Assembly (NCBI GenBank): GCA_959605945.1
Contig: CAUHGY010000047.1
Span: 1 to 13,645, forward strand
DNA: 13,645 nt
From: an uncultured Clostridia bacterium
Lineage (GTDB): Bacteria; Bacillota; Clostridia; Christensenellales; Borkfalkiaceae
Direction of reading: 5' to 3'
Shown here: positions 12,160 through 13,645 of the stretch, in pieces
How the letters are laid out: each line of letters opens with the position of its first letter
Numbering within the stretch: position 1 is the stretch's first letter
The notes under the pieces: generated by a model
Seen by the model: the letters and a program-made list of their open reading frames with translations, nothing else
Database searches by the model: none
Told to the model about the DNA's origin: nothing
Position numbers and translations under genes: made by a program

Positions 12160-12290
12160 CGTTGCAGGGATTAAAAAATAAACGGCAATTCATTATTAAT
12201 CCGGATTCAGTCCGCCATGCTCGGCTGAACACTGTTATATCCGTTTCAAGCCGAGTTCCTGTATAAGTAGTTTCGGGCGTTTTTCATAGA
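12160..12290 (+). ncRNA. Candidate structured RNA or long tRNA leader, unassigned
   Basis: Behind the strong promoter the plus-strand RNA can form three successive stems: GGATTAA/TTAATCC (12168-12174 with 12196-12202), CGGA/TCCG (12202-12205 with 12211-12214) and CTCGGCTGAA with TTC-A-AGCCGAG (12220-12229 with 12245-12255). An alternative pairing GCAGGGA/TTCCTGT (12164-12170 with 12256-12262) would enclose them. There is no open reading frame of note. I could not match it to SRP RNA, tmRNA, RNase P or a riboswitch. The 3' end is arbitrary because no terminator is visible before the tRNA. Confidence 0.3.
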
Positions 12291-12387
12291 CAAACCGATT
12301 TACCACAGGCGAAATTACATCTTTTTTACACCCCTAAGGATATTTCTCGATTTTAGACAGTTGAGAAGTATCTGAAAAACTAAATAT

Positions 12388-12462
12388 GCTTCCGTAGTTA
12401 AATGGATATAACAGCCCCCTCCTAAGGGGCCGTTGTGGGTTCGATTCCCGCCGGGAGTACCA
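12388..12462 (+). tRNA. tRNA-Arg, anticodon CCU (reads AGG)
   Basis: The cloverleaf folds fully: acceptor GCTTCCG with CGGGAGT (G1-U72 and U4-G69 wobbles), D arm GTTA...TAAC, anticodon stem GCCCC/GGGGC around CTCCTAA with anticodon CCT, and T arm GTGGG-TTCGATT-CCCGC. Discriminator A and an encoded CCA follow. tRNA-Arg(CCU) is a frequent integration target for tyrosine recombinases, and a recombinase remnant lies directly downstream. Confidence 0.95.
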
Positions 12463-12503
12463 AAAAACCGCTTGATTGAAAATAAAAATCAAGCGGTTTT
12501 TTT
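12462..12503. terminator. Strong terminator between tRNA-Arg and the integrase fragment
   Basis: AACCGCTTGATT pairs with AATCAAGCGGTT around a nine-base loop, and flanking A and T runs extend the stem to about 16 pairs. It ends in a T-run on both strands, so it can stop the tRNA transcript and the converging integrase transcript. Confidence 0.92.
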
Positions 12504-12510
12504 ATGCTTT

Positions 12511-13041
12511 TTACATTTCAAAATCTCTTTTCTTTACCCGTTTCATCTCCAAGAAATCGAGATATTCTTCGTACTCTTCCAAAGTTTCAAAACCGAGCCT
12601 TTGCATTTCTGCTTTTATGTGCCTGAATTCAGCCACGGCGTCGGTTTCTTCTGTTTCTGATACAGAATTCAATTCAAATGGTTTTACGAATTCTTGGGTC
12701 TTTTCTTGGGCTGAAAAGATACCGGCTATTTTGTCTGCTGCCATCTTGTCCGTGCTGCGCAGCGCATAGGCGTAAATATCGCTGGTCGTACTTGCACGGG
12801 CGTGTCCCGCTCTCGCTGCAACGGTTACAATGGGAACTCCTGCGGCGATCTGCAAAGTGATGTTCGTATGGCGCAAACTATGCAGGGAATAATGGTCGAT
12901 ATTCGCTTCCCGCAGCATCTTGTTCAGCCACCCCGTGAATGTGCTTGGATAAAGCCGCTTTCCGTTCTCCTGCGTAAAAGTGCAATCGCTTCTCTGATGG
13001 TACGAATTCTTGTTTTCCTTATCGGTGTATTCTGCATTCAC
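12511..13041 (-). pseudogene. Tyrosine recombinase/phage integrase, 5'-truncated C-terminal catalytic part
   Basis: The 176-codon frame matches only the C-terminal half of tyrosine integrases. It has FTQENGKRLYPSTF (22-35), the HxxR motif HSLRHTN (54-60), GHARASTTSDIYAYAL (79-94) with His80 and the likely nucleophile Tyr90, and an extra acidic helical tail (about 115-170). Family members are about 350-400 residues; the SAM-like core-binding domain, the first catalytic Arg and the beta-hairpin Lys are missing. The frame opens with GTG two bases after AAGGAG, and an in-frame TAA stands just upstream (13050-13048), so the missing part is not hidden in this frame. I infer a truncated gene unable to recombine alone. 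Its place beside tRNA-Arg suggests a decayed tRNA-targeted element. Confidence 0.8.
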
Positions 13042-13066
13042 ATCTCCTTAAAATTTTAGAAAGAAA

Positions 13067-13155
13067 GGCAAGCGAATTTACACCCCACTTGCCAAAAGAA
13101 ATCGGGTATCCCGATTGTCTTAGAATGTAAGTGAGACTCAAACTGAGTCTTACTT
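13067..13155. repeat. Cluster of three inverted repeats between integrase fragment and HTH gene
   Basis: Three dyads follow each other: GGCAAG/CTTGCC (13067-13072 with 13088-13093, 15-base loop), AATCGGG/CCCGATT (13100-13106 with 13110-13116, 3-base loop) and AAGTGAGACTCA/TGAGTCTTACTT (13129-13140 with 13144-13155, 3-base loop, one G-U). On the minus strand the last-transcribed one is followed by TTTCTTTCT, terminator-like. No coding sequence lies here. Confidence 0.6.
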
Positions 13156-13230
13156 CTTATCCTGTTCCACAAAATAGGTCTTTTTGCTTCATTTTCGTTC
13201 GGTTTGACTTCACCCCTCAACAAGCCCAAA

Positions 13231-13488
13231 TTATCCGTCGTCCGATCTATGAGATTGCCGCTTGCGGCTGCCCGTATAGACGATAATATTTCCGTTTTGT
13301 CGGTGCAGCGAATTATAACTCGGCGTCCGCTTGATCTGTCCGAATACTTCCAATACAGAGAGGTCGCTCTGTATTGTCCGCTCGCTCACGCCGAACTCTC
13401 TCACCATGACCGCCACAAGAAATCTTCGCCCGCTTCGTCGCCGTATAAACTGTAAAAGTTCTTCCCGTCGCTTATTTTTATTGTTCAT
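13231..13488 (-). CDS. Small winged-helix DNA-binding protein, HTH_11/DeoR-like
   Basis: The 85-residue basic protein has a helix-turn-helix over about residues 9-52: REELLQFIRRRSGRRFLVA, then REFGVSERTIQSDLSVLEVF, which resembles the HTH_11/DeoR N-terminal domain where SERTIQSDLSVL is the recognition helix. A winged strand TPSYNSLHRQNGNIIVYTG (55-73) and a basic tail follow. There is no effector domain. AGGA lies four bases before the ATG, a weak site. It precedes the integrase fragment in the same direction, a common arrangement in integrated elements, so I infer an element-borne regulator. Target and ligand are unknown. Confidence 0.7.
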   Translation of the reverse strand: MNNKNKRREELLQFIRRRSGRRFLVAVMVREFGVSERTIQSDLSVLEVFGQIKRTPSYNSLHRQNGNIIVYTGSRKRQSHRSDDG

Positions 13489-13645
13489 AAAATCCTACTT
13501 ATCGTGATAATGAAATCCCGCTTGCTTATACATGCCAGAGAGCGGATATTCTTCAAAACTTCTTTCTATATATCCATGGACAAAACAAAGGGGAAATCGG
13601 CTATTTTTTTGAATTTTTTTTATTTTTAATAATGAAGTAAAAACC
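13489..13645. other. AT-rich right end, no gene seen
   Basis: The last 157 bases become strongly A/T-rich with T-runs at 13605-13628. I see no reading frame with a ribosome binding site. The HTH gene promoter must lie here, but no convincing -35/-10 pair stands out. Confidence 0.5.

Larger units (their letters stand above)
11986..12387. other. Intergenic region of about 400 bases between mazF and tRNA-Arg
   Basis: No protein gene was found on either strand. The region holds a possible mazF -10 box (12042-12037, minus), an orphan Shine-Dalgarno-like AAAGGAG on the minus strand (12121-12115) with no start codon in range, the plus-strand promoter at 12125-12153 and the hairpin-rich stretch that follows it. 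The segment 12291-12387 shows nothing further. Confidence 0.6.

Noticed and set aside
12115..12160. Possible antitoxin start behind AAAGGAG on the minus strand
   Set aside because: No ATG, GTG or TTG falls within usable spacing, and all frames toward mazF are interrupted by stops.
1..13645. CRISPR array, transposase/insertion sequence, rRNA or replication origin
   Set aside because: No regularly spaced repeats, transposase frame with terminal repeats, rRNA-like sequence or DnaA-box cluster was seen on either strand.

Overview
The window looks like chromosomal DNA of a Bacillota (Clostridia-type) bacterium of moderate, AT-leaning composition. The signs are strong AGGAGG/AAGGAG ribosome binding sites, TTGACA/TATAAT promoters, TTTACA direct repeats like the Gram-positive PhoP box, a feoA-feoA-feoB-Cys-rich-peptide iron operon, an EndoA-type MazF and a tRNA gene that encodes its own CCA. 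I cannot name a species. Most genes are on the minus strand, so operons read from right to left.

Positions 1-4136 hold a complete phosphate-uptake operon, pstS-pstC-pstA-pstB-phoU, with phoU cut by the window edge. It is led by a TATAAT box, a terminator hairpin and two perfect TTTACA repeats. PstS is circularly permuted: the half that is normally C-terminal comes first. PstB carries a well-supported extra N-terminal segment of about 50 residues. Positions 4177-5073 encode an alpha/beta-hydrolase of unknown substrate whose terminator lies in the pst promoter region.

Positions 5161-7652 encode a copper-exporting P1B-type ATPase. It is fused in frame to a C-terminal CopZ-like domain that has its own Shine-Dalgarno site and ATG, so one gene may yield both the pump and a free chaperone. 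Its phosphorylation motif reads DKTAT instead of DKTGT. Positions 7741-10777 form a ferrous-iron uptake operon: two FeoA proteins, FeoB and a tiny Cys-rich membrane peptide. Its strong promoter is bracketed by two matching inverted repeats, and a TetR-family regulator, probably on a leaderless mRNA, diverges from it.

Positions 11620-11985 encode a MazF/EndoA-family endoribonuclease with no visible antitoxin. The 400 bases after it hold no protein gene but contain a near-consensus plus-strand promoter and a hairpin-rich stretch leading to tRNA-Arg(CCU) at 12388-12462 with a strong terminator. Next to the tRNA lie a 5'-truncated tyrosine recombinase, a cluster of three inverted repeats and a small winged-helix regulator: the remnant or edge of an element integrated at the tRNA.

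Functionally the window groups housekeeping transport of phosphate, copper and iron with an accessory right end. The most unusual observations are the permuted PstS, the CopA/CopZ gene-within-gene, the DKTA motif and the unassigned operator-like and RNA-like elements.
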